Assembly (NCBI GenBank): GCA_037138755.1
Contig: JBAXHT010000001.1
Coordinates: 1,335,805-1,399,804 of the forward strand
DNA from: Armatimonadota bacterium
Lineage (GTDB): Bacteria; Armatimonadota; Fimbriimonadia; Fimbriimonadales; Fimbriimonadaceae
Length of the DNA: 64,000 nucleotides
Reading direction: 5' to 3'
The notes below the pieces were generated by a model, which searched no databases, was not told the origin of the DNA, and saw only the letters and a program-made list of their open reading frames with translations. Made by a program: the position numbers and the translations under genes. Shown in pieces: positions 8,788-17,150 of the stretch (positions are counted from its first letter, which is position 1; every line of letters starts with the position of its first letter).

Positions 8788-10028
8788 AAACTCTCACCCG
8801 CGCACTCGCCATTACACTCGGACTGAGTGCCAGTTTCGGGTTTGGATTCCTTTGGAAGGATATCCGTAATGGCCAACTCGGCTCATCTCCGAAGGACCTG
8901 CTCCTCGGAATCAAAACGCCGAGCAAGGCGGCAAATGCGGAGTCGTTATTCAAGCAGACATTTGCGAGAATCCTAAGTTCGTACAAGAGCGAACAAGACC
9001 GCAAGGAACTCAAGTATTCGGCGATGGAAGGGCTCGTCGCCTCACTTGGCGACCCGCATAGCAACTTCTTCGTACCAAAAATCAACACCGCGTTTCGCGA
9101 CGATACAAGTGGCAAATTCTACGGAATCGGTGCCAGGTTGCTTCCGGACCCGCTTGGCGTTAAAGTCGTCGCGGTCTTCAAGGATGGCCCGGCGATTCGT
9201 GGAGGAATTAAGGGCGAAGACGTGATCATCGAGGTCGATGGAAAACGCATCGCCGGAATGAATTCCGACGATATCATCCTGATGATCAAAGGCAAGGAGA
9301 ACACCTTTGTCAAGCTCAAGGTTATGCGGCCCGGAAAACCAGAGCCGCTTGTGTTTAACCTTCGTCGCGAGAAAGTCGTTCCGCCGCTCGTCGAAGGCAA
9401 ACTGCTTGAGGATTCAAACGTCGGCTACCTCAAGATCACAAGCTTCTCTCAAGAAGTCCCTGAGCAGTTCACTCGGGAATGGGAAGCACTGGACAAAGGC
9501 AACCTCAAAGGCCTCGTCATCGACCTGAGGGATAACCCCGGCGGCGCGCTTGATGCGGTTGTAGACATGCTAGGAGCGTTCATTGATGACCGGCTTGCCG
9601 TCACTCTGAAAGATCGAGATGGTGGAGAAGAGAAGGCGAACACACCCGGCGGTCAAGTTCGACAGATTGGCTACAACGTTGCAGTTCTGATCAACGAAGA
9701 TTCGGCGAGCGCGGCAGAGATCATGGCGGGAGTTCTCCAGGATTACAAGAAGGCGATCCTTGTCGGCGATACGTCTTACGGAAAATTCTCAGTTCAGACC
9801 GTGTTCCAACAGTCAGATGGCGCCGGAATCAAGCTGACAATTGCGAAGTACTACCTGCCCAAGCAAGGGGCACTTTCGCGAAAGGTGGATGATGATGGGA
9901 TCTACGTCAGCGGCGGACTTAAGCCTGACCTATCGGTCGCCCCGGATCCAGATCAAGAGTTCGAGTCGGGTAATCCGAAGAAGGACAATCAGTTAGCAAA
10001 AGCAGTCGAAGCGATCACCAAACGTTAA
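8784..10028 (+). CDS. S41 family C-terminal processing peptidase
   Basis: 414 residues with an N-terminal signal or anchor (ALAITLGLSASFGFGFLW). It is a serine protease that trims or degrades envelope proteins. Domains: cap (ALVASLGDPHSNFF-like GLVASLGDPHSNFF), PDZ (VVAVFKDGPAIRGGIKGED) and S41 core (KGLVIDLRDNPGGALDAVVD). The catalytic Ser is Ser309 in NEDSASAAEIMAG and Lys334 in TSYGKFSVQT, 25 residues apart as in Prc and CtpA. It starts inside the stop of the degenerate paralogue (ATGA). Its TAA overlaps the stop of the convergent permease gene by 4 bases. Confidence 0.9.
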   Translation: MKTLTRALAITLGLSASFGFGFLWKDIRNGQLGSSPKDLLLGIKTPSKAANAESLFKQTFARILSSYKSEQDRKELKYSAMEGLVASLGDPHSNFFVPKINTAFRDDTSGKFYGIGARLLPDPLGVKVVAVFKDGPAIRGGIKGEDVIIEVDGKRIAGMNSDDIILMIKGKENTFVKLKVMRPGKPEPLVFNLRREKVVPPLVEGKLLEDSNVGYLKITSFSQEVPEQFTREWEALDKGNLKGLVIDLRDNPGGALDAVVDMLGAFIDDRLAVTLKDRDGGEEKANTPGGQVRQIGYNVAVLINEDSASAAEIMAGVLQDYKKAILVGDTSYGKFSVQTVFQQSDGAGIKLTIAKYYLPKQGALSRKVDDDGIYVSGGLKPDLSVAPDPDQEFESGNPKKDNQLAKAVEAITKR

Positions 10029-10885
10029 CCCTGGTTGGATTTCGGATCGAAGTAGTTTCGAAGTCCATCGCCAATAAAGTTGAGCGAGAAGACTGTCAAG
10101 CTGAGGATCAAACAGGGCCAGAGTAGCTCAACTGGGTACGAGTTGAAGTTCGTTCGCGCACTATTGATCATTCCGCCCCAAGTCGGCGTTGGTGGCTGCA
10201 CACCGATGCCGAGAAAGCCAAGCGTTGACTCGGAGATAATCGTTCCTGCTAGCTCAACCGTAGAGACGGCGAGGAAAATGCCGGACATTTGGGGCAGCAA
10301 GTGTTTGAAGACGAGGTAAGCCGTCGAAGCTCCAGATGCCTTGGCCGCAACCACATATTCTCGCTCCTTCAACGTTGCCAACTGCGTTTTTGTAAGCCTC
10401 GCAATGCTTGGCCACCCGGAGATCGAGAGTGCGAAGATGACCGCAAGCGGGCCAACTTTGGTCGCGCCAACAATTCCCACAATCAGGATCGCGAAGAGAA
10501 TATCCGGGAAGGCAAACATGCCATCTGTGAATCGCATCACGGCATTCGAGACCCACTTCTTCGAAAAAGTAGCGATGACGCCAACTGTGATCCCCACGAT
10601 CAAATTGATCGTCTGAACCGCAAAGCCGATGAAAAGACTGATTCGCGCACCGTACGCGAGGCGCTGGAGGAACGATCGTCCGATCTCATCCGTTCCGAGC
10701 AATGCTCCTGGTGAGCCCATCGGCAAGTGAGGCTTACCGGCGTTATCGAAAACAGGGTCTAGAACCTTCCCGTCGGAGCCAAGCGGGATGGGAATCAACG
10801 GCCCAAAGATCGCGAAGAGCAACAGCAACGCCATGTAGGTGACGCCGATCCAGAACAACGGATCTCGAATCTTCTTTCCCTTCAA
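10025..10885 (-). CDS. ABC transporter permease, DppC/OppC type
   Basis: 286 residues of the inner-membrane permease family for di/oligopeptides, nickel or related solutes. The N-terminal region has one helix (FWIGVTYMALLLLFAIFGPL), then the periplasmic segment MGSPGALLGTDEIGRSFLQR typical of OppC. Five further helices follow, with the ATPase-contact loop VVAAKASGASTAYLVFKHLLP (EAA-like) and ESTLGFLGIGVQPPTPTWG. It overlaps the DppB-type gene by 4 bases (ATGA). No binding protein or ATPase gene is in the window, so the substrate is unknown. Confidence 0.9.
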   Translation of the reverse strand: MKGKKIRDPLFWIGVTYMALLLLFAIFGPLIPIPLGSDGKVLDPVFDNAGKPHLPMGSPGALLGTDEIGRSFLQRLAYGARISLFIGFAVQTINLIVGITVGVIATFSKKWVSNAVMRFTDGMFAFPDILFAILIVGIVGATKVGPLAVIFALSISGWPSIARLTKTQLATLKEREYVVAAKASGASTAYLVFKHLLPQMSGIFLAVSTVELAGTIISESTLGFLGIGVQPPTPTWGGMINSARTNFNSYPVELLWPCLILSLTVFSLNFIGDGLRNYFDPKSNQG

Positions 10886-11832
10886 ACCTGGCCCTCCCGG
10901 ATGCGTGGATCGAGAATTGGCAGAAGGATGTCAACGATGAGATTTACGACAATGAAGATGAAGCCGGTTACAAGGACGCATGCCTGGATCACCGGAACGT
11001 TGTTAGAGAGGATTGCTTCAATCGTTGTGCTACCGATCCCTGGATAGCTGAAATATCTCTCCACAACAAACGAGCCAGTGAGAAGGAATCCAAACGTGGT
11101 TCCAATTGCGGTCACAACGGGCAGAATCGCGTTCCGGAGCGCGTACTTTGTCATCAGCCGAAACGGCGGAACGCCCTGCGCCGTCGCCGTGCGGATGAAC
11201 TCTTGCCGCAGGGTCTCAATCATCGAGGCTCGAGTCAATCGAGTCAACAATGACATTGGTCTGAGCGACAAAACCGTTACTGGCAAAGCGAGATACATCC
11301 ACAATGGACCCCGGAGCTGAGTCTCCCAAGTTGTTGGCAGGACATCAAACTTGATGCAGAAAATAAACGTTAGAATCGGAGCCAGAACGAAGTTCGGCAG
11401 GGTCACACCAAACGTCGAAGCCGACAAAATGCCCCGGTCAAGCAACTTAGTCTCCCGGATTGCGGCAATCGTGCCCATCGAGATTCCTACAATGGATGCG
11501 AGCAGGATGGCGAGTAGCGCAAGCCGAAGCGTCATCGGCATCGTCCGACCCAAAATCGCCGACACCTTTTCGTGTGTCCCCGAATAGCTCTCGCCCCAAT
11601 CGCCCTTCACAATCCCGCTGATGTAATTCACGTAGCGAATCGGCAACGGCTTGTCCAAACCAAGGCTTTCGCGAATCCGCTGAATTGTCTCAGGTGAGGC
11701 CTTTTCACCAGCAATGTAGGTGGCCGGATCGCCTGGAGCTAAGTCCGAGGCAACAAAGGTGATGATGGAAATGAACAGAAGGCTGACAATGCCAAACGCA
11801 AATCTAGATAGAAGCGCTCTGACCAACTGCAC
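10882..11832 (-). CDS. ABC transporter permease, DppB/OppB type
   Basis: 316 residues. The N-terminus (LSRFAFGIVSLLFISIITFV, then DLAPGDPATYIAGEKASPE and RESLGLDKPLPIRYVNYI) is characteristic of OppB. Five more membrane helices carry the EAA-type loop EFIRTATAQGVPPFRLMTKY and a C-terminal FSYPGIGSTTIEAILSNNVP. The start is GTG at 11832; AGTTTA at 11839-11844 is a TAAACT hexamer on the coding strand, 6 bases upstream, suggesting a leaderless message. It pairs with the DppC-type gene downstream to form the transmembrane channel. Confidence 0.9.
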   Translation of the reverse strand: MQLVRALLSRFAFGIVSLLFISIITFVASDLAPGDPATYIAGEKASPETIQRIRESLGLDKPLPIRYVNYISGIVKGDWGESYSGTHEKVSAILGRTMPMTLRLALLAILLASIVGISMGTIAAIRETKLLDRGILSASTFGVTLPNFVLAPILTFIFCIKFDVLPTTWETQLRGPLWMYLALPVTVLSLRPMSLLTRLTRASMIETLRQEFIRTATAQGVPPFRLMTKYALRNAILPVVTAIGTTFGFLLTGSFVVERYFSYPGIGSTTIEAILSNNVPVIQACVLVTGFIFIVVNLIVDILLPILDPRIREGQV

Positions 11833-11838
11833 CTGAAA

Positions 11839-11844
11839 AGTTTA
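11839..11844 (-). promoter_or_regulatory. -10 hexamer TAAACT for the permease operon
   Basis: Read on the minus strand this is TAAACT, ending 6 bases before the GTG start at 11832, with no Shine-Dalgarno between. Confidence 0.5.
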
Positions 11845-11851
11845 GCAGACC

Positions 11852-12373
11852 TCAGCCCTTAACAACACGGACCGAGCTGATCTTGTCGCCAACCGCAATT
11901 CTCTGAACCACATCCATTCCCGCCGTGATCTTGGCGAAGACCGTGTACTTACCGTTCATGAATCGACTTGGAGTGAGAAGGATGAAGAATTGGCTATCAC
12001 CAGAATCTTTGTCGTCTGGGTTCCGAGCAAGTCCAACTGCGCCGAGATCGCAAGCAAGACCGCTGTCCTCGAATGGAATCTTCTTGCCCGATCCGCCATT
12101 TGACTCCTCATCTACGGATCCATTCTTGGAAGCCGGATCGCCAACTTGAACCAAAAATGGCTTCGGCTTCTGAATCGAGCGGTGGAACCGCTGACCATCG
12201 TAAAACCCTCTCGAGACAAGTCCCAAAATTTGAGCGCAAGTCTTTGGGGCCGCCTTCTGATCCAGCGTCATTGTGAACTCGCCGCGACCCTCGATCGCGA
12301 AAACGAGCTTGTCTTGCGCAGCCGAAAAAGCCGACGCCAAGAGCAGAACCAGAAAAATCAGAAGTGAACGCAT
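11852..12373 (-). CDS. secreted cyclophilin-type peptidyl-prolyl isomerase
   Basis: 173 residues from ATG 12373; a TTG at 12382 would add three. A signal peptide (SLLIFLVLLLASAFSAAQ) directs it out of the cytoplasm, where it would speed proline isomerisation during folding. Cyclophilin features are ITLDQ-like FTMTLDQKAAPKTCAQILGL, then the active-site FYDGQRFHRSI and VQVGDPAS, GAVGLARN, SGDSQFFILLTP and YTVFAKITAGMDVVQRI. The loop after VQVGDPAS is Gly/Ser rich as usual. It stands alone, 19 bases from the permease operon promoter. Confidence 0.9.
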   Translation of the reverse strand: MRSLLIFLVLLLASAFSAAQDKLVFAIEGRGEFTMTLDQKAAPKTCAQILGLVSRGFYDGQRFHRSIQKPKPFLVQVGDPASKNGSVDEESNGGSGKKIPFEDSGLACDLGAVGLARNPDDKDSGDSQFFILLTPSRFMNGKYTVFAKITAGMDVVQRIAVGDKISSVRVVKG

Positions 12374-12416
12374 ACGCCTCAACTACATATTGTGACGTAT
12401 ACACGAGCTCGGCGTT

Positions 12417-13001
12417 TCAGTCCTCAAGCGCTCGACCGTAGCCATCCAGCCGTACTTGTCCGGACAGAATGAGCACTCCGTCGATGATCGACCAGACGTG
12501 GAGCGTGCCGCACGTAATGATCGCGGCGATGAGTTGGATCACCCCAAGAGCGGAATAACCCATGTAAATTCGTCCCACACCGGGCACCAACAATTGCAAA
12601 ACGCCGCTCAGCGTCCGGCTCTTGTCGCTGCGTGGCATGTTCGCGGGCATGTGGTAGCCGTACGTTGGCCTAGGGTAGCTCGTCTGAGCCTGCATCGGCG
12701 GAATCTGCTGCATTTGTTGGGAGTAGCTTGGTTGAGCATAGCCCTGACCCTGACTCATCGGAGGCATGATTTGCGATGGTGACGGCGTCGGGGGCGGCGA
12801 AGCAAACGGCTCAATCGCTTGGAACGCACCCGTCAGTTCAGGCACCGAGGAGGCCGGCAGCCAATCGCCCATTCCAGCGCGCCACACGTAAGTCTGTTTC
12901 TCGATAACGCCGCCCTCGATCAGCTCTTCGAGCTGCTCCTTGGTGAGTGGGCCAAGCTGCCCAAACGACCCAACGTAATACCAAGTGGCGAGATCACTCA
13001 T
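12417..13001 (-). CDS. GYF-like and TM2 domain membrane protein
   Basis: 194 residues from ATG 13001. The N-terminal ~60 residues (ATWYYVGSFGQLGPLTKEQL, YVWRAGMGDWLPASSV) are a GYF_2-type module, which binds peptides. A Pro/Gln/Met-rich linker (~70-125) follows. The C-terminal TM2 domain has two helices (SGVLQLLVPGVGRIYMGYSA and LIAAIITCGTLHVWSIIDG). The combination is common in bacterial envelope proteins of unknown role. An ATG at 13067 would add 22 residues (MNETKGYNSVVSF); I prefer 13001 because the GYF fold starts there, but this is uncertain. Confidence 0.8.
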   Translation of the reverse strand: MSDLATWYYVGSFGQLGPLTKEQLEELIEGGVIEKQTYVWRAGMGDWLPASSVPELTGAFQAIEPFASPPPTPSPSQIMPPMSQGQGYAQPSYSQQMQQIPPMQAQTSYPRPTYGYHMPANMPRSDKSRTLSGVLQLLVPGVGRIYMGYSALGVIQLIAAIITCGTLHVWSIIDGVLILSGQVRLDGYGRALED

Positions 13002-13130
13002 GAATGGAAAGAAACCTTGTGTTAATGAGAACGATACGACAGAGTTGTACCCTTTCGTTTCGTTCATAGGTAAAAGCGACTATCAGACGGAACGCAGCTG
13101 TCTGCAGGTACGTTAACCTGAGCAACTCAA

Positions 13131-16100
13131 ATGAGCAAAGAATCCACGAAGCAAGTTTTTGTCGATGAAACCGGAAAGCGTTCCAGGTTGATTCGACTAA
13201 TTCTCACCGGATTCATTCTCGTTGTCAGTGTGCTCGCATCTGTTTTTCTCATCAGTCTGGGTTCTATTGCTGTTCTTCAACCTAAGAAGCTGACCAATCG
13301 AATCAAAACTCATCTAGTCTCAAATGAGAGAAAGGGCTCTGGGATCGAACTTGCCCGGCTGACCAATCGCCTGATGCGCGAGAAAAAGCCTATTTCAGAT
13401 ACCAAGGCCAAAAAGAGCGAAAGTGTTGTCCTCGGCTTCTATGCACCTTGGGAAGAAGCCGGATTGCCTTCGTTCGAAGCTCACGCTGCTTCGATGACTC
13501 ATCTTGCGCCCGCTTGGCTGCGGCTCTCATCAGATGGAGGCAGGGTCGAGACACCCGACTTTGATCTTGAGTCGAATCCAAAGAATCTGGACATCATTCG
13601 CATTGCTCGTGAGAAAGGTGTCAAGATCACGCCTCTTCTTTCCAACGCCAATGAAGGGAATTTTTCGGCTAAATCTTTCAAGCAGCTGTTGGTTGATCCT
13701 GCCAAACAGAGCACAATCGTGTCCTGGCTCATCAGATTTTGTAAGGATCACCACTTTGATGGGATCAACTTCGATTTCGAGGAGATCGATCCTTCTGACT
13801 ATCCGAAGGTTACTGCGTTCCTCAAACAAGCAAGCCTCCAGTTCGGAAAGGAACAACTTGAGCTCTCGTTAGATGTCCAGACGAACCTACCAAGCAAGAT
13901 CGTCGCTGAATGGTGCAATTCATTGGACTACGTCGTTCTCATGGCGTACGATCAACACGAGGAGACTGGCACGGCCGGGCCAATCGCGTCGTTGTCTTGG
14001 GTTGAGGAACAACTAGAAACGATGCTGGCTGAGGTACCGGAAGACAAACTGGTACTTAGTCTCGGCAGCTACGGCTATGACTGGAAAAGAGGTAAGTCGG
14101 GGGGCGAATCCATTTCATTCCAGGGCGCGATGGCTGCTGCCGAAGGGTATCGAGATGGCGAAAATCCCAGCGATGTCATTCAGTTCGAATCGAAGTCGCT
14201 CAACCCCTACTTTGAGTACGAGGATGAAGCCGGGCAGATGCATGACGTCTGGTTCTTAGATGCTCCCACCGTCTACTCTCACTGGAAACTTGGCCGAGAA
14301 CGAAAATTGAGAGGAACTGCTCTCTGGGCGGTTGGGACTGAAGACCCAACCATATGGAAGTTTCTTGATCGTCATACAAAGGACAGCTTCGATCCCGTGG
14401 GTGAACTCGGCACGGTCCGCTTCCCGTTCGAAGTTGCATATGAGGGCAAAGGCGAGGTCCTGGAAGTACGGGCTAGGCCCTCGGAAGGCAAAAGAGAGAT
14501 CACTATTGACCCTAAAAGCGGGCTGATCGACGACGTGGTCTACCAGAAGTATGCTTCTTCTTACCTGATCAGGAAGAGCGGGTTCAAACCGAAACAGATT
14601 CTTTTGACCTTTGACGACGGACCGGACCCAAAGTACACTCCGCAAATACTGGATGTACTTCGAAAGTACAACGCTCCTGCCGCATTCTTCTTCGTCGGAG
14701 CTAATGTAGAGGCCAATCCTCAACTTGCCCAACGAGCCTATGACGAGGGCCATGATGTTGGAAACCACTCGTTCTCTCACCCAAATCTCGGATTTGTTTC
14801 CGACGAACGAGTCGCACTTGAAATTAATGCGACCTTTCGAGTCATCGAAAGTGCCACTGGGCGATCATCGATTCTCTTTCGACCACCCTATAACGCTGAC
14901 TCGCAACCTGAAACGAGCAGCGAAGTACGCCCGGTTGACATCGCCTCCCAGCGTGGCTTCCTAACCATTGGCGAAAACGTAGATCCTAACGACTGGGACC
15001 CAAATTTCACTGACGCAAACGGAATTCAGCGGAGGCGAACAGCCGAAGATATAGTTCGACTCACGCTCGAAGATCTCGACCGCCGGGAAGGTACCGGCGA
15101 GGAAGGCAACATCGTCCTCCTCCATGATGCTGGCGGTCCGCGCGATGAAACGGTCAAAGCTCTCGATCAGTTGATTCCCACCTTACGAAAGAAAGGCTAC
15201 GAGTTGGTGACTACCGGGCAGTTGTTGGGTCGTTCAAGAGATGAACTTATGCCGCCCATTGCCTCCAAGGATCGCGGGGCCGTCGCGGTGAATCGAGTTG
15301 TTTTCAATTCTCTGCATATCAGCCAGATCGTGTTGTCCACAAGCTTTGTGATCGCACTGGTTCTCGGCTTCCTCAAAGCCATTGCTGTGACGGTTCTGGC
15401 TCTCGCAGAGCGAAAAGCAGAGCGAGTCCGAAACTTTGAGCTCGGTTACGCTCCTACGGTTTCCGTTCTCATTGCTGCCTACAACGAAGAGAAAACAATT
15501 CTTGATACCGTACGTTCCGTTCTGGATTCGGACTATCCAATTCAGGAAGTCATCGTGGTTGACGATGGCTCGAAAGATGGCACTGCGAAAGCTCTTGTAG
15601 GAGAACCACGAGCCAGGGTCATCACAAAGGAGAATGGCGGAAAGGCATCGGCGCTCAATGTTGGCTTGGCGGCAACGCAGAGCGAACTCGTCTTTTGCAT
15701 CGACGCCGATACTCAGCTCGATCCTACGGCCATCACTCGTCTCGTCCGTCATTTCGCGAAGCCCGAAGTCGCTGCTGTTGCTGGAAACGTCCAAGTCGGC
15801 AACGTGAAGAACATGGTCACAGCCTGGCAGGCTGTGGAGTACCGTACCAGCCAGAACCTGGATCGACGCGCTTTGAGCCGTTTGAATGCGATTACCGTAA
15901 TCCCCGGAGCGATTGGGATGTGGAGACGGGAGGCAGTTCTTGCGGTCGGAGGTTACTCCAGCGATACGCTGGCCGAGGATATGGACCTGACGTGGCGCCT
16001 GAGAATCGCGGGCAATCGCCTCCTTACCGAACCGACCTCTGTGGCATACACTGAAGCCCCCGAGACTTGGAGCGCTCTCAGCAAGCAGCGTTTCCGTTGG

Positions 16101-16547
16101 TCTTACGGCACGTTTCAGTGCCTCTGGCGCTATCGACACGCGCTAGCCCATCACGGTGCCTTTGGCTGGATTGTCTTGCCGTTCATGTGGATCTTTCAAA
16201 TCGGTTTCCAGCTCCTAGGGCCGATTGTTGACTTACAGATTCTCTTCTCACTCGGCATGGCGATGCTGATGCCCCACACCAAAGAGACTCTTAACTCTGC
16301 TCATTGGGATTCGCTGCGGCTTATGCTCGAGCTCTACGCACTCTTCTTTGCTGTCGAGTTGGGCTCGGGAATAATTGCTTATCGTCTAGATCGAGCCAAA
16401 CCGTGGCCCCTGATGTGGCTACTGGTTCAACGATTTGCATATCGTCAACTCATGTACATTGTCATGCTGAAAGCAATCTGGCGTGCCCTCATGGGCACTC
16501 GTCAAGGATGGGGGAAGCTCAAACGGACGGGAAACGTAAAGGTCTAG
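13131..16547 (+). CDS. GH18 - NodB deacetylase - GT2 glycosyltransferase fusion
   Basis: 1138 residues. A membrane helix at ~22-45 is followed by a GH18-type domain (~100-430) with the DGxNxDxE motif FDGINFDFEEID near residue 210. A NodB polysaccharide deacetylase domain (~485-705) shows LTFDDGPD, the metal ligands in GNHSFSHPN, FRPPYN, and LLHDAGG. A second membrane helix (~725-745) leads to a GT2 processive glycosyltransferase (~770-1000): VLIAAYNEE, VVDDGSKDGT, CIDADT, EDMDLTWRL and QRFRW. C-terminal helices follow. The layout suggests one protein that makes, deacetylates and trims an N-acetylhexosamine polymer across the membrane, with GT2 inside and the other two outside. It is likely related to poly-GlcNAc or chitin-like exopolysaccharide; the product is inferred. 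Confidence 0.93.
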   Translation: MSKESTKQVFVDETGKRSRLIRLILTGFILVVSVLASVFLISLGSIAVLQPKKLTNRIKTHLVSNERKGSGIELARLTNRLMREKKPISDTKAKKSESVVLGFYAPWEEAGLPSFEAHAASMTHLAPAWLRLSSDGGRVETPDFDLESNPKNLDIIRIAREKGVKITPLLSNANEGNFSAKSFKQLLVDPAKQSTIVSWLIRFCKDHHFDGINFDFEEIDPSDYPKVTAFLKQASLQFGKEQLELSLDVQTNLPSKIVAEWCNSLDYVVLMAYDQHEETGTAGPIASLSWVEEQLETMLAEVPEDKLVLSLGSYGYDWKRGKSGGESISFQGAMAAAEGYRDGENPSDVIQFESKSLNPYFEYEDEAGQMHDVWFLDAPTVYSHWKLGRERKLRGTALWAVGTEDPTIWKFLDRHTKDSFDPVGELGTVRFPFEVAYEGKGEVLEVRARPSEGKREITIDPKSGLIDDVVYQKYASSYLIRKSGFKPKQILLTFDDGPDPKYTPQILDVLRKYNAPAAFFFVGANVEANPQLAQRAYDEGHDVGNHSFSHPNLGFVSDERVALEINATFRVIESATGRSSILFRPPYNADSQPETSSEVRPVDIASQRGFLTIGENVDPNDWDPNFTDANGIQRRRTAEDIVRLTLEDLDRREGTGEEGNIVLLHDAGGPRDETVKALDQLIPTLRKKGYELVTTGQLLGRSRDELMPPIASKDRGAVAVNRVVFNSLHISQIVLSTSFVIALVLGFLKAIAVTVLALAERKAERVRNFELGYAPTVSVLIAAYNEEKTILDTVRSVLDSDYPIQEVIVVDDGSKDGTAKALVGEPRARVITKENGGKASALNVGLAATQSELVFCIDADTQLDPTAITRLVRHFAKPEVAAVAGNVQVGNVKNMVTAWQAVEYRTSQNLDRRALSRLNAITVIPGAIGMWRREAVLAVGGYSSDTLAEDMDLTWRLRIAGNRLLTEPTSVAYTEAPETWSALSKQRFRWSYGTFQCLWRYRHALAHHGAFGWIVLPFMWIFQIGFQLLGPIVDLQILFSLGMAMLMPHTKETLNSAHWDSLRLMLELYALFFAVELGSGIIAYRLDRAKPWPLMWLLVQRFAYRQLMYIVMLKAIWRALMGTRQGWGKLKRTGNVKV

Positions 16548-17026
16548 GTCAAAACTTCAAAGCGATTCTGATCTCGGTTTTTTCGAACCCGATTGGGATC
16601 GAATACCTGACCGTTCATCGCAAGATAAACGCCCTTGTTCGCGGTCTGAAGCACCCCCATTGCAAACGCCACGTTGAAAACTGCATCTGTAAACCGAAAG
16701 TTTGCCGGCTGCAGCGAACCGGTGAGAACAACCGTCTTGGATGTCCGCCCCTGCAAAAACTGCCCAGTTAAGGCCAAAGTGTCGGTCCCGTGGGTGATCA
16801 GAATCCGCTCCTCAATGCACTCATTCACCTTCTCAAGAATCATGGCGCGGTCCTCATCGGTGATCTCCAAACTATCTTTCTTAAGAACGCTTTCGACGAT
16901 GTAAGGCACCGTCACCCCGCCTTCACGAAGGATTCCTTGTACGACCGGATTCCCCACCTCATACTCGCTCAGCGAGTCGAAGTAAATTTTGTCAATCGTC
17001 CCGCCCGTCGTCAAAATGCGAATCAT
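16544..17026 (-). CDS. half-length type I/II asparaginase-family protein
   Basis: 160 residues, about half of a normal L-asparaginase (~330). It corresponds to the N-terminal domain only: RILTTGGTIDKIYFD (first catalytic Thr), ILITHGTDTLALTGQFL (second Thr-Asp pair), VVLTGSLQPA and FNVAFAMGVLQ. The C-terminal domain, which helps form the inter-subunit site, is absent and nothing downstream restores it, since the gene ends convergently on the glycosyltransferase with a 4-base overlap. Stand-alone short asparaginase domains exist in other bacteria, so it may be functional, but its activity is uncertain. A TAGAAT hexamer ends 7 bases before its ATG. Confidence 0.8.
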   Translation of the reverse strand: MIRILTTGGTIDKIYFDSLSEYEVGNPVVQGILREGGVTVPYIVESVLKKDSLEITDEDRAMILEKVNECIEERILITHGTDTLALTGQFLQGRTSKTVVLTGSLQPANFRFTDAVFNVAFAMGVLQTANKGVYLAMNGQVFDPNRVRKNRDQNRFEVLT

Positions 17027-17033
17027 TCGTTAA

Positions 17034-17039
17034 ATTCTA
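17034..17039 (-). promoter_or_regulatory. -10 hexamer TAGAAT for the asparaginase-like gene
   Basis: ATTCTA on the plus strand is TAGAAT on the coding strand, 7 bases before the ATG at 17026; there is no Shine-Dalgarno. Confidence 0.5.
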
Positions 17040-17150
17040 CTAACACTGCCCAATGCACGGTTCGCTGGTCAGTTCTCCTCAAGAACGGTTCCGGTAAAAT
17101 AGTGTGTCAGTCGACCGTGATCTTTCAACGTAGAAAGAACTAAGGCAACC

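Noticed and set aside
15234-16139. 301-codon minus-strand frame inside the glycosyltransferase fusion
   Set aside because: No domain or start signal; the plus strand encodes GT2 motifs here.
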